From NCBI GenBank assembly GCA_013398015.1, contig VZRR01010232.1, positions 1,021,065 to 1,085,064 of the forward strand: 64,000 nucleotides of DNA, read 5' to 3'. Positions within the stretch are counted from its first letter, which is position 1. Every line of letters starts with the position of its first letter. The notes beneath the pieces are model-generated. The model saw only the letters and a program-made list of their open reading frames with translations. It did not search any database and had not been told where the DNA came from. The position numbers and the translations under genes are program-made. The DNA comes from Oreocharis arfaki. Lineage: Eukaryota > Chordata > Aves > Passeriformes > Paramythiidae. Positions 13,111 through 24,541 of this stretch are shown piece after piece.

Positions 13111-16100
13111 TTTTCAGGCACCAACTCTGACATTTATAAAGGACTTTCAGTCATGACAAGATCAAAACCTCAATATTCTTTCAAATCTCATAATAACTCT
13201 CAAACACCCTCAGCACAAGGCTTGGGAAAAAAACCCACCAACAACCCACAACTGAAAATGGTAAAGCTCTTCTGAGATGAAACTGGAGGAATTACGGGAT
13301 TTCTTCCCCATCTCCACCTCATTCCAGGCTTCATTTAATTTCTACAACGTACTTTGCTCTTAGAGAACACTAATCACATTACCTCCTGGGCAGGCCTCAT
13401 TTGCAATCACTGCAGTCCTTCCCATCAGCTCCTCTGCCAGCAACTCACTCAGTTGCTTGTGGCTCTTGTTGGACTCTCAACCATCTACTCCTATGATTAT
13501 ATTTAAATGTCAGTGCAATACACCTCCACTTTGCATGTTAGAGCATCATCCTCCAGCCAAGCTTAAACAGAAATTGTCTCAGGGCTTGCAATCTAAATTA
13601 TTTGTTCTGAATTGTAAAAAGGGTCTGCTTTGTTTTATGGATTTTGCCATAAAAACTATTGATCAAAACTAGGTTTTTCGTGTGCTTACACTTAAGAATT
13701 GCTGGAAGTGGGAGTTACAGCAGATCTTATAAACAGTACCAGTAGAGAAAGACACATCAGAAGTTGTGTATTTTTACACGTTGAATTCTCAAGCTGTTCC
13801 TTACAATTGTCTTTAAAAGACGTAATGACCTATGGTTCTCTCCCTTCCCTGTAACCACACATTCCCTGCTAAACAAGTATTAAATATTGCTTTTGCAGCC
13901 TAAGATGTTTTTTATTCTAAACCCTGCTCTTATAAAATCTGGATAACTTTATCCCTGAGTAACACACTGCAGCTTATCTACTGGCAATATTTTACAAAAA
14001 AACCCAAACAGCTGAATACTTGAGACAGGCTGTTTCTTCTGTCTTGTTGTAATAGCTCTATTGACAGCTCCCACCCAGAGTAAGCATCAGAGTCCCTGAA
14101 GTACACATGAATCAAAGCAAAATGATAACATGAGTGTACACATGGACAAAAGGATTGATGAATTTTCTGGGTTAAAAGGTATACAACCTTGTTACTTACT
14201 TCTCTGAAGTCTCTGTTTTTATTTTCCCTTGGTTGATTCATGGCCCTTTACTTTTTTTTAAAAAAACTTGTTTATTCCAAACATAAACAGACTATTAAAC
14301 CCAAGCTGTTCAGAAAATACACAATTGAGAACATTTCAACTATAAACAATACTTGCAGATTTGCTCTATGAAAACCATAAATGAAAAGCAAAGAGTGACT
14401 CTTCAACACAACGAAATCACAGACACAATAGGCAGGAAACAATTTTAAGAAGAAACAATAAACCACACATCACCATTCCAGACCTGCTTAATAGCATTCC
14501 AGGGCTTCATAAAAAGAAATGAGCATCAACCATAAGAGCAGATTTTTAATTAGCAAACTGATGTGTTCTATAGAACAGAGAGCCACGTTACACTGTGTTC
14601 AGCGTCTCAGGTGTGTTTATATGACTCACAAAAATGAAATCTTCCATTCAACCTCAGCCGGGCAATGGTATGCAGCAGGAAATGCAAGTTTGTGTTTACA
14701 CAACTGAGTTGTGATTAATGTGCCCCATGTGGAAGCAGGGGCCAGCCCCAGCGAACAGTTGTGCCTGCACAGGAACTCAGAATGGCTTTGTAAAACAAGC
14801 AAAGTGGAGCTTGCTAGGGGATGGCAAAAAGGATTAAACCAGAATATTCACCAATGGGTTGGCAACTTCTAAAACAGCAACACTGGCAATTAGAATAAAT
14901 ACAAAGTCAAACATTAACCAGGCAAAATAATTCTGCAAGCGGCGCTTATGAACACGGTAGATAATCGGGACAGGTACTTAGGGCACGGGGATTATTTGTG
15001 GGTTTTCATTACCAGAAAGAATGCAAGTGATATTTCATGGAGCAAATTGCACAACCAAACTGAAAGATTAAGCTTGTGAATTAATCAGAACCAGGAATGC
15101 ACAGGAATGGATAATTAATGCCCTGTTCAGGTGGCTCCTGGCATGACACAGAGCCAGCGAGCAGATCCTCAGGAGGTGTCTGTAACTCAGCACAGCTCTG
15201 GAACAACCCCCAGGGCTGAAAATAACTCTCCCTAGTGCCCAGAGGCAGCTCCCATCTGAGCACACTCTTCCTGTGTGCCTGGCCACAGCATTGGTACGGA
15301 CAAGTGGAATAAAGGTATTCCCTGAAGGCAGCAATGGCATTTAACCAACACTACCCAGATTCCGAGTAGTCCTTGTGGCTTTGCTCCATTTTTGCCCATT
15401 GTTCCCTGATGCTGGAGCAGATGCAAGTTTCTGGATTCCTGCTAAGTCTCACTAATTTGAAATAAACGATGTATAAACAGGATTGAAACAGCAGAGCCAC
15501 AGACCATAGAATCTTCACCTCTGGTGTGTATCATAGAGAGACCAACTGCAGTCTAGCAGCTCAAAAAGATTATTTTCTTTTATTTAGAGGTGTTAGACAG
15601 GGAAGAGACAATGAAATCGTCACTTGCCAGAAAAATGGCAGCTGTCCTGCCTAACACCACCACACAGGTCTTCCCTGTAACCACTCCATACAGGCTAATC
15701 ACAGTTTGCAGCTGCTGACTTCAAGACTGAATATATCCTACTGTATAATATGCCTACAGCAACTACTTTTGGCAGAGGTTTTTTTATTTGTTTGTTTTGT
15801 TATTTTTTTAGTAAGATAGGCAGAATAAAAAATAATGACAAAGAACTAAATAGTGAATAACTTCACTTTTCTAGCATTTCACGTGCAAAAGTTGTAAGTA
15901 TATTAATCCCAGAAGAAGAGGAAAGCCCATGGCTTGCAGTCCTGAAAAGTTTATGTTTGTAAGAGTCCAGCCCCAAGGGCTGTAAGTGGATCGTGTTGAG
16001 TTGGGCCAAGTTTTACTTTTTGTAAAACCACAGAAGTTTCGACTTTCCTGTCTCTTTTATAGCACTAATCACAGGTACAGAGCTGCTAGAAGCTGGATCA

Positions 16101-17199
16101 AAACCACAGGCACAGTATTTGACACAAGATCACTCAGCTTTTGGAGTGTAAAACCCTACTTGACCTGGGACTGCACAGCCCCTTCCTCTGCAGAACATTC
16201 AATTTCTGCCAAACTTGGCCACTTGAAAGACTGCTACACACAGATGCACCATTAACAGTTTACTCATACAACACTTAAAAAACCACCCCAAACCCACCAA
16301 GAACAAGAAGCAAGCTCTAAAAAAATATGCCCAAAGAGCTGACGTTCATCTTGAAGGAATCTGCTTCCACTTGTAAGTCTCAATAAAATCTTTAAAACAG
16401 ACTAAATTTCTAGAAGCGGAAACAGCCTGGTGGGTGACGCCCCTGCCTGATTTTCTACAGAGTAGTTAAAGATTTCTTTTCAAGTACTGGTACCTGTGCA
16501 GGACTGGGTACCTGAGGCACAAGTGCACACCTGGGGAGCACTGATGCCCCCCTGTCCCACTCCACCCTGACATCCTGTGTCAGGTTTCATCATCAGGCAG
16601 ATATTCTTCCAAGGGAGCTGCAGAAACAAGAGCCTGGCTGGCACATCCTGCCCAATTTGGGTTTGAATTATTCGTCCTGGACTAAATGAGCAGGTCCCAG
16701 AACAGGAGCTCTGTGCAAAGGGACTGGTGGAAGTTTCTGCTGTGGGCTACTCTTTGACATTAGCCACAGAGAAATGGGCAAAAAGGGCTCTGGCAGTGGA
16801 AGAGACCTGGCAGCGAACACAGGAGACATCTGAAGTCTGTGGGAAGTGGGGGATTGCAAGAGCCCCTTGATGACAGAAGCCATCAAGACCATCTGAATTG
16901 CATCAACAACAGAAAACTCGCCCATTTTGTCACAACTTCTATTCCAAACCAGTCCGCCAATTTCTTCTCCCAACACAAAATATTAGAGCAAAAATATAAA
17001 GCTCTCTCTTCTCTGAACACGAATATTTGGGCAGAAGCTAAGTTATGACACCCAATGCCCTGAGACCCCTGTGGCAACAACACCTGTGGGTGGGAAGGTC
17101 CCGTATTACACAAATGCAGAGACGTAAAGAGGAAATAGCTTGTGAAGAGGAATTTCCCCCAACAGAGCCAACATTTTCTCATCTGTACTCAGGCCTCCA

Positions 17200-17560
17200 C
17201 AGACAGAAATGGAGCCTGATTTTTTCAGCAGGGCAAGTCGTGGCGAATGTGCTGAGTGGAGCTCAGCACAGTGGGACAGACCGTGGTGCTCTGGGGCCTT
17301 TGCAATGGGTTTTGCTCTGCCGAGCACGGCTCTGAGCACAACCCCGAGCCCAGGGCACAGCACATCGCTCGCTTGGCTGCTGCTGCCTCCTCCACAGCCC
17401 TCTGGAAAGTGGGCAGGGAACAGGGCATCCCACATGGTTCACCTCCCAGCTGCTGAACCACCTTCTGCTCAGTCCCACAGCTGCTCCCGGGCGCTGCTGC
17501 CAAGCAGATTTACCCGACGTGGTGCTCGCAGGACTGTAATGAGAGCAAAGCAGGCTCTTC
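17200..17560. other. GC-rich block with frames open on both strands
   Basis: Up to five overlapping frames of 66-128 codons occur on both strands, with CpGs (GTCGTGGCG, CCGTGG, GCCGAGCACGGC, CCCGAG, CATCGCTCGC, CCCGGGCGC, CCCGACGTGG). Simultaneous openness on both strands shows it is compositional, through few A/T-rich stops. No domain is recognised. Confidence 0.35.
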
Positions 17561-18849
17561 GTTTCAGGGATGTTTGTATGCTAAGGAGGGTGTAAAAGCA
17601 TAAATCAGGCCAACAGACCTGAAAAAGTCTGCTCTGTATTCCTTCAATTCTCCTCGCCTCATTTTCTTCCCTTGCATATTTTTACCTTCTTTACCCTGCT
17701 CTGTTTGTGGCTCATCTAATTGTCACTTGAGATGACAAATGTCCTCTGCCTCAATGCCCCTTCCTCAGTAAAGGATGTTTCCTTCCTGTATCACTCTGCT
17801 TCTAGAATTAATTTTCTTCATTAAGTGATGTCTGCATTTATCACTTCCTAACTTTTATTTTGCAGTTTTCTACCTCTATTTCCTTAGCAAATGTGCTTAA
17901 AAACCACTGCTCATGCTCTTTTTTTTTTTAATAAATCAAGGCTTAAACATCATAAATCCTCTCTTTTAAAAAGCCCCAACTTCTGGTACTGTTGTTGGCT
18001 TTCACTTTAACCTGCTGGTTTTGCTATTTCTCATAAAGTATAAACATCCATTCAGCCAGTCTTGGAAGAAAAATGAAGAATCTGTATTGATAAAAATGTT
18101 CGAGGCCAAAAAGATCTATTCTGATCATTAGTTTGACAGCTCATTCAACACAAAACCAACATTTGTCCCTGGGATTTCTGGCACGTGCAAATCTCATTTA
18201 AGAGCCACTTGGCTGCTTTTAGGTATGGATTTTCAGTCTGCTGATCTGAAGTTGTCCATGCTAGAACTAAAAGGAACCAGCAAATATTGCATTCTTCACT
18301 GTCTTTTGATCTGTTTGTTCTTTTTGTTTTCACTGCACCATTGTACCACTTAAATCAATGAAGAAAAACACCTAATTCTCAGCAATGGTTGTGATTTATT
18401 CTTCTACTTTTGTTGTCAAAACTGTAACCAAACATTTCATCCACCATCTGATTTTAAAAGAGGCCAAAGACAATAAGCTGCCTCCTACAGCAAGACTTAG
18501 TGAAGGTGAAGTCTTCTTAACTGAATTAGGAAAAAGAATATTCTAGGATTCAACAGCATCTGCCAAAGGTTTTACCCTGCTACCTCCTGTGACCTCTCTC
18601 AGCACCTGAACCCTGTTATAAATAGAACTTTCTTCTGCAGCAAGAAAACATTTACATAGGACATGGAAATAATTGGATTTTTAAACTGTTTCAAGCCTCT
18701 CTCCCCCTTTCCTTTCCTCCTCCAATTTTCAGCCATCAATACTGCAATGTCAGAACAGCAGCAGAAAGCAAACACATTTCAGTGGCAAGGTATTTGTTGT
18801 GGGGGAAGCAAAATGCCATTTGCATTGACGGTACTTGGGATTTCTTGAG

Positions 18850-20110
18850 AGTCTCCCATATAAAAGCTAGCCAGGGTCAACACTACTTAACCTGCAAATT
18901 CAAATTAAACAGAATACATTCAATCTGTTCGATCTGCAGACCTTATAATATCTGACATCATCCATGCTAAAAGGGGTGTCTAATTAAATTAACGGAGTGA
19001 TTGTTTTAAGTCTGAGGAATTAGCAGCCCATACTCCGGGCAAAAGGAGACAGAGCATGGACTCTGCAGAGAGCCAACCCCTCAGGTTCATCCCTCTGTGT
19101 GTCACTGCACTCTGATCAGAGAGTCCCTTGGAACTCCTCCAGATCCAGGGAACGGGACCATGGACAGCTCCCTCGGCCTCCCACCCCACCCCAGAGTGGG
19201 ACAGAAATGGACAGACCTCCTGTGGCAGAGACAAAGATCTAAGATTCATCGTGCAACTCATCTCCCTCTACATCTGTAATGAAAATATCTCTGTTTGGAC
19301 AAGTTATTTAAACATCAATGGAGACAAAGAAGCCCTTCTAGGAGATGAGTCATCTATCCACGGGGATTTATACCTTGAAATAGAAATATTGTGCCTAAAG
19401 GAAGGATCCATTTCCACCCCTTGATTACGAAGGGGATCTCTGTGAATAGGTCAAACATTGAGATCCATAATTTAATGAGATACCTAAATCAATAAGATGA
19501 ATCAAAGTCAGTGTCCAAGCTGCTCACATATATTCAAAACAAACAGCTAAATCGCCCCAGAAACACGACATAATAATTGGTTTAGTTATTCAGCCCACTT
19601 GGCTCACAGCTTTACTCTATTTCCTGGGGGAAAAAAATAACAGTAAAAGATGATTCAATACATACTCCTACAGCCTCGGTGCGTGGTGGGCCTCTGTGCT
19701 AACAGGGTAGGTCACAGTACACCCAAAATGTCACCACAAATGATCCCATGAGGGAATTACATGGGTCACAGAAGGAAAAAGCCAAGAAAGGAATTTTATA
19801 CCTGTCACTCCCTGTATAAAAACTTCAGAGAGAGCAGACACTGTGCTACATACCCAGAAAAGAGACGGAAATGAAAGGGAGAGGAGGGAAGAAGAAGCAA
19901 AGGGAGCCTGTTAGTCTTCTATGCAATACAAGATGATTAAATACTGTCAGGCTTTAATCCCTGCTGACAAGCAGAGCTGCATGAGAGATATGGGCTGCTT
20001 AATTATATGGAAAAAAGGCTGTGACACAGGCATATGAGGCAGAAAGACCAAAAAGGAGGGATTTGTAATTTATTTATTTATTTACTGCTAAATAAAAGGC
20101 ATTAGCTAAT
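18850..20110. other. cluster of AT-rich regulatory-looking blocks
   Basis: Three sub-blocks stand out: 18880-19010 (TCTAATTAAATTAACGG), 19440-19640 (CATAATAATTGGTTTAGTTA, AAATCAATAAGATGAATC) and 19915-20110 (GATTAAATACTGTC, GGGCTGCTTAATTATATGG). They are non-repetitive, free of long frames and dense in TAAT cores. A GC-richer stretch at 19.1-19.25 kb separates the first two. Enhancer function is inferred from texture only. Confidence 0.3.
20067..20085. repeat. short (TTTA)n microsatellite
   Basis: About four and a half TTTA units lie inside the AT-rich block at 19.9-20.1 kb. Confidence 0.8.
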
Positions 20111-22384
20111 GAAAGGAGAGTTGCTCATCTGGATCTAAAACTTTCAGCCCAACTTCTAAATCCTAAAGCAGACTCCCAGCAAATACTGGGGGGAAAAAAG
20201 AGATCTCACAGCTGAATTTGCTTTTCATAAAGGAAATGAAAGTAGGCCCTGTGTAAACCTTTCTGGTTTGTGCATTGGGATTTATTCCTCGTGGCAGCAA
20301 AGGACAACTCTGGAAAGACTGGATCAACAGAGTGCAATGGCCAGTGGCCCAATGGCCAAAGGGACTGATGCAGGACAGCTCTCAGGGCCTGGAGATGGAA
20401 GAGAGAAGCAAGGGAAGGCTTTGACAAGCCAAAGTGCCAGGAGAGATGTAGCTCAGCAACTACTGCAACAGAACGAGCAGCTCTGATTGTCCTCTCCTCC
20501 TTTCACATGGCTATGCAGTGTTTAGGGCTTTTACAGATTATTTGCTGGAGTTAAGAGAATTTGATCACAGCATTATATTCCTTTTTCTTTGTGTAAGCAC
20601 CTCTCCTCCAAGTACAAAGCACAGTATACTCTTTTTCTTAAAAAAACCAAACAAACCAGAAGGCAGAAACCTGTTGCTTTGCTTGCAATCCTAAGCCATG
20701 TGCTCTGGCCACAGCTCCACCAAGAATTGTCTCCTGGGGGCTTTTCTCACCTCTGTCTGAGGCACCACTTTGTCTGAGACTGGGTTCTCATTTCACCCAG
20801 ACAAACCCTGATGAAACTCAATCTCTTGTTCCAACATCCGCAATTGATCTGGTATTTGGAAAGCAGATTCTGTTGGTTTAGCACTTGCTAAATAAATGGG
20901 GATTTAATTCTGGGCTTTCTGGAAACTAGGTCAGCCTAGGTCTGGTGTGGCACCTCTGAGGTGAGTTTTTGGCTTGTGACTTTGGAAAGATATGAGAAAA
21001 CACCTGAAAAAAAAAGGGGAAAAAAGCAAAATAAAAAGGAAAGCACAGTTTTGTTCAAAGGTACAATATGGTATATATTTGTTCAACATTGCCAGATATT
21101 CTAGCAAGAGTCATAGCTCATTTGAAGTATGTTATAGCTGAAAAAAACAGGAAGCATTCCCATAGTTTGGGGAGAACTGACTGAGACGATATCTGCTACT
21201 GGCCCAACCTGGATGCTCCAACAAAGTTTCCTGAATTAAAGCTAAAACCTTCAAGCAATTTTGGCTGCTGAGAGAGGCGCTGGAATCAGGCATCTTATCA
21301 GGAGAGAAACACACCCTAAAACAAGAAGCTGAATAACCTCTGTGTTACAGCAGGCAAAAAAAATTCCTGTATGGTTTTAAAATCTGAGGAGGAAGAAGCA
21401 GCTGTGTGTGTTCTCACTCACAATTTTCAAATGGGAATTTTTCCTGTCTGCAGACCCAGCATGGAGGTCCCAAGGATTTCAATGCAGCCAAAACTCCCTC
21501 TCCTCCCGTTACAGGGATCACTGCATTCCTCCCCTACACTTCAGGAGCTCTCTGGCACTGCCTTTAAGAGGTGCCCTACTCTACCGAGGATTTTGGTTTG
21601 CTTTTTAAACAAGCATAATTTAGCCAGCAGAGATGACCAGGGAACCAAGAGGAAGAGAGTTCAAAACAGATTAAAAATCCAAATTTTCCTGAATCACATC
21701 TTCAGCTTTCCTCACTAAACTACTTAAAACTTTTCAGATGACAATTCCAACACCAAGAAATAAGAGAAAAAGGAAAAGCAAAGAGAAAAAAAGATACAAC
21801 AGAGGGAAGAGAGGGGAAAACAGAGACAATCCATTGCAGCCCCGTAATTTCATCCCACAAAATTTCAGTCTGCATGCACCACCAATTCAATTACTGTACA
21901 CAGCTTTACCCTTCAGCAGAACCAGAACTACAGAAATCCCATTTTTAAAGGTTAGTGAGAGAGTTTTTCATTGACAGTGACCTGCTTCAACAGGGGCATG
22001 CAATGCAAGGCAGGAATTCATTTGCCTCACTCCTCGAAGCCAGGCATTTTAACTTGTTTTGGGCTGCAACTGAAAGACTTCTGATGATCTTAATCTACTC
22101 CCCAGAGAGAGCAAAGCCAAGGAACAAACTCACTTGATTACCAGGTTCTGTGCAAGACACTGAAACTGGTATTACAAAGCACATTTTCCTGTACAGAGGA
22201 GCTGACTCCTCTGGCATATTTAGGAGTACATAAAAAAATTAGGATTCACAGCCACAGGGTTGGCAGATCAAAAGGGGTGGATTTTAAAGCTCCCAGCACT
22301 TGGAACTCCACTCAAGGGTTCAAGGGTTCATTTCTTCATTGCTGTTTTGGCAAATTGTTTTTATTTCAAGGCAGGTATTCTGGG

Positions 22385-22745
22385 CTATGCTGAACAACTC
22401 CAGTGCTGGATGCCAAATACACAACTAAACCATGCCCCCAAGTGCCACATCTACACAGCTTTTAGCTACCTCCAGGGATGGTGACTCAAGCCCATCCCTG
22501 GGCAGCCTGTTCCAGTGCTTGACAATTCTTATGGTGAAGATTTTTTTCCTAAATCCCAGCCTGAATCTCCCTTAGTAAAACTGAGGCCCTTTCCTCTCAT
22601 CCCATCACTTGTAATCCAGAACAGACTGATCCCCCCAGTCTCCCCCAGCCTCCTTCCAGGCAGTTGTAGGCAGCAATGAGGTCCTCCCTCAGTGTCCTTT
22701 TCTCCAGGATAAACACCCCCAGCTCTACGAAACACATCTACAGTT
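22385..22745 (-). mobile_element. CR1 LINE 3' fragment (5'-truncated)
   Basis: Read on the minus strand, this stretch follows the avian CR1 3' region from about 22745 downwards. In order it shows the 'gagaaaaggacactgaggg' block, 'gacctcattgctgcctacaa', 'gcctggaaggaggctggggg', 'gtcaagcactggaacaggct', 'gcccagggatgg', 'gagtcaccatccctggaggt' and 'gatgtggcacttgggggcat'. These are established marks of CR1 ends in birds. The copy is heavily 5'-truncated and carries no intact reverse-transcriptase frame. Similarity fades below about 22385, where the usual last 60-70 bases and the terminal ATTCTATG-type repeat are not recognisable. The 3' end is therefore lost or too diverged to read. It is a dead copy with no expected function. 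The element type is secure; the ends are good to about 20 bases. Confidence 0.93.
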
Positions 22746-23084
22746 CCTGTTACTCATGGAAAAAGTTTCAAAAGATTAAAATGCTCTAGAGAAGCTCTCC
22801 AAAGGGAGCAGCAAAAGCATCTCTGGTAAAACAGCAGCCATGTGGCTGCACTGAGCCTGGAAAGGACTGAGCTCACAGGATGCCACTGATGCCAAGAAAA
22901 GATGGAATTATTATCAGTATTTACATAATCAGCTATGCTAAGAGAAGATACTGCAGAAGCAGCAAAAGCACTAGTAATTGTATTATTCCAAACTTAAGTG
23001 TTCTCAACCCAACATGGAAATCTCCAGGGCAATTTTCCTCTTTTTTTTAATTTATTTTTTAAATCAGCTAAATTACAGCCTTCC

Positions 23085-23395
23085 AAAAAAACTCTGGGCA
23101 AATGACAGCTTATTCTTCAAGAAGACCACTGTACAACTGCATGGGTGAAATATCAAGATCATTTCCGCGGAATTTATTCCCACTTCCCATCCTAATTACT
23201 GATGGATTAGTTAGTGTCACTGGAATTACAATAATTCGCCTAAGTAGCAGGTTTTTAAATAATGATGGAAACTGCATTCAGAAGCTGCTCTTGCACACAT
23301 TATTTATACACAGTGTGTGTCTGTTTACGCTCCACGCATGAGCGGCTGTTTTGTCCCTGAAGATCCACGATAACACGGTAACAAGGATCCTACAA
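23085..23395. other. possible conserved regulatory block
   Basis: It includes CCTAATTACTGATGGATTAG, GGAATTACAATAATTCGCC and several CpGs (TTTCCGCGGAAT, TTACGCTCCACGC, GAGCGGC, CACGATAACACGG). Retained CpGs in AT-rich DNA with homeodomain cores are typical of constrained non-coding elements. It lies between a CR1 and the solo LTR and contains neither. Confidence 0.35.
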
Positions 23396-23735
23396 GCACA
23401 TACACACGTTCGTCTCCTCTCACTTGCAAACATTTCCCTTTACAGGGCCATCACCACATCTGCCAGCTGGTGCCCCGCTGCATCTCACACTCCCTCTCGC
23501 CCTGCACAGGCACCAGCACGGCCCATGCAAGGGGGTTGCTCATTCCAGCAGTGCCAGTTCCCTCTCCACCTTCGGAAAAAAATAGAAAAAAACCTCTTTC
23601 CAGCTTCAGTGAAGGTGGGCTGGTTGGCTGAAGCCCAACTCTGATGCCTGAGCAAACACTTCTCATGATCCCCTTGCTGCCTCGTTGGTACTACCTAAAA
23701 CCAGAGGCTAAATTAAGAGAATAAAAGCAATTGTA

Positions 23736-23741
23736 TTTATT
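23736..23741 (-). terminator. polyadenylation signal of the solo LTR
   Basis: The minus strand reads CAATAAATAC, an intact AATAAA hexamer in the position expected near the R/U5 junction of an LTR. It could end minus-strand transcripts entering from higher coordinates. Confidence 0.55.
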
Positions 23742-23825
23742 GAAGGGCCTTCAAGTACCTCAGGGCAGCCAGAGCCCCCAGGGGCTACACCCAAAATGGA
23801 CGACAGGGTCACAGGGTTTTCATGC

Positions 23826-23832
23826 TTTTATA
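23826..23832 (-). promoter_or_regulatory. TATA box of the solo LTR
   Basis: The minus strand reads GCTTATAAAAGC here. It lies about 85 bases upstream of the AATAAA signal on the same strand, the normal spacing for TATA, cap site, R and poly(A) in a compact retroviral LTR. Transcription, if any, would run towards lower coordinates. Whether the promoter still works cannot be seen from the sequence. Confidence 0.6.
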
Positions 23833-24477
23833 AGCTCGGTCCATTTGCATATCGGGGGTTAATCCTCCAATTACAGCTTCAGGTAACGAAGTCATTTACT
23901 CCAAGTTTGCTGCCCCCTAACTCAGGGCTGTTTACAGCTCTCTAGGCGGAGGCAGTAAGGTGTCCTTGAGTTTCAGGCCTAGAGAGGGATTGTTTTGTCT
24001 GACCAAAAAGGCAGAACAGTAGCTAACAGTCTCTGTGGAGTCTAGAGTTAAACACCAAAGAACTGCAGAACTACAAATATACAAAAAATACAAAAGCTTA
24101 AAATCCTAAGGTATCACCCTGCAAGCCACTGCTTCTCCCCAGGTGATACCATGCACCATTTCAACTGTTCTGGGATTTTTTCTTCCTTCCCTCTCTGGCT
24201 GTTTCAGTCTCAGCATGGCTTCCAAAAGGCTTTGAGCTTTTTTTCTTTTTTAGTAATTCATTTGCACAAACAGAAACACTTTGTACTACACACAAGGAAG
24301 CCTTCTGGAATAGGCCAGGCATCACCAACTTGTCACGACTATGCTGTTTTTAGCTGCCTGATTGCTTTTCCCCCTTCAAAAATAAACATAAATTATCTGG
24401 AGGAGAGAGGGAGATTTGTTTTCAAACTAAACCAATTTCTCCAAATCTCTGCCATCTGCAATCTCCCGCTGCACCAG

Positions 24478-24541
24478 GGTAAGAGAGCAATGCTCAGGCT
24501 GTGCCCAACAGGCTCCAAAAGCTGGGTGGGTACAGATCCAG
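24478..24541 (+). other. candidate exon (64 bp) beside the LTR
   Basis: The acceptor tract 'caatctcccgctgcaccag' ends at 24477, and the donor GATCCAG followed by GTGAGG has its GT at 24542-24543. One frame is open (GKRAMLRLCPTGSKSWVGTD) and belongs to a 163-codon open stretch, 24151-24642, that starts at the edge of the solo LTR. No domain is recognised. Local GC richness raises the odds of a chance open frame. Confidence 0.2.

Larger units (their letters stand above)
9600..22380. other. stretch without a recognised gene
   Basis: This holds the 24-bp palindrome, the E-box tandem, GC-rich patches at 12.8 and 17.2 kb and AT-rich blocks at 10.6-10.9 and 18.85-20.1 kb. Frames do not exceed 128 codons and none is recognisable. 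A donor-like CTGAG followed by GTGAGT sits at 20961 but has no open partner exon. The remainder shows nothing I can name. Confidence 0.6.
23675..24151 (-). mobile_element. solo LTR of an endogenous retrovirus
   Basis: Read on the minus strand this has LTR architecture. A U3-like part of about 300 bp is followed by a TATA box (TATAAAA, plus positions 23826-23832). An R-like segment of about 85 bp runs to an AATAAA signal (plus 23736-23741). A short U5 then ends in CA. No gag, pol or env sequence lies on either side, so this is a solitary LTR left by recombination. Two boundary solutions fit. Solution A, 23675-24116 (442 bp), starts TG and ends CA and is flanked by a perfect 4-bp duplication, CCCT at 23671-23674 and 24117-24120; that length is usual for class I elements. 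Solution B, 23686-24151 (466 bp), has better terminal inverted repeats (TGGTACTACC against the complement TGGTATCACC, 8 of 10) but no visible duplication. I do not recognise the family. It could supply a cryptic minus-strand promoter or polyadenylation site. Confidence 0.8.

Noticed and set aside
17106..17595. Frames of 92-128 codons on both strands as genes
   Set aside because: Five overlapping frames open together, which reflects GC content and not coding.
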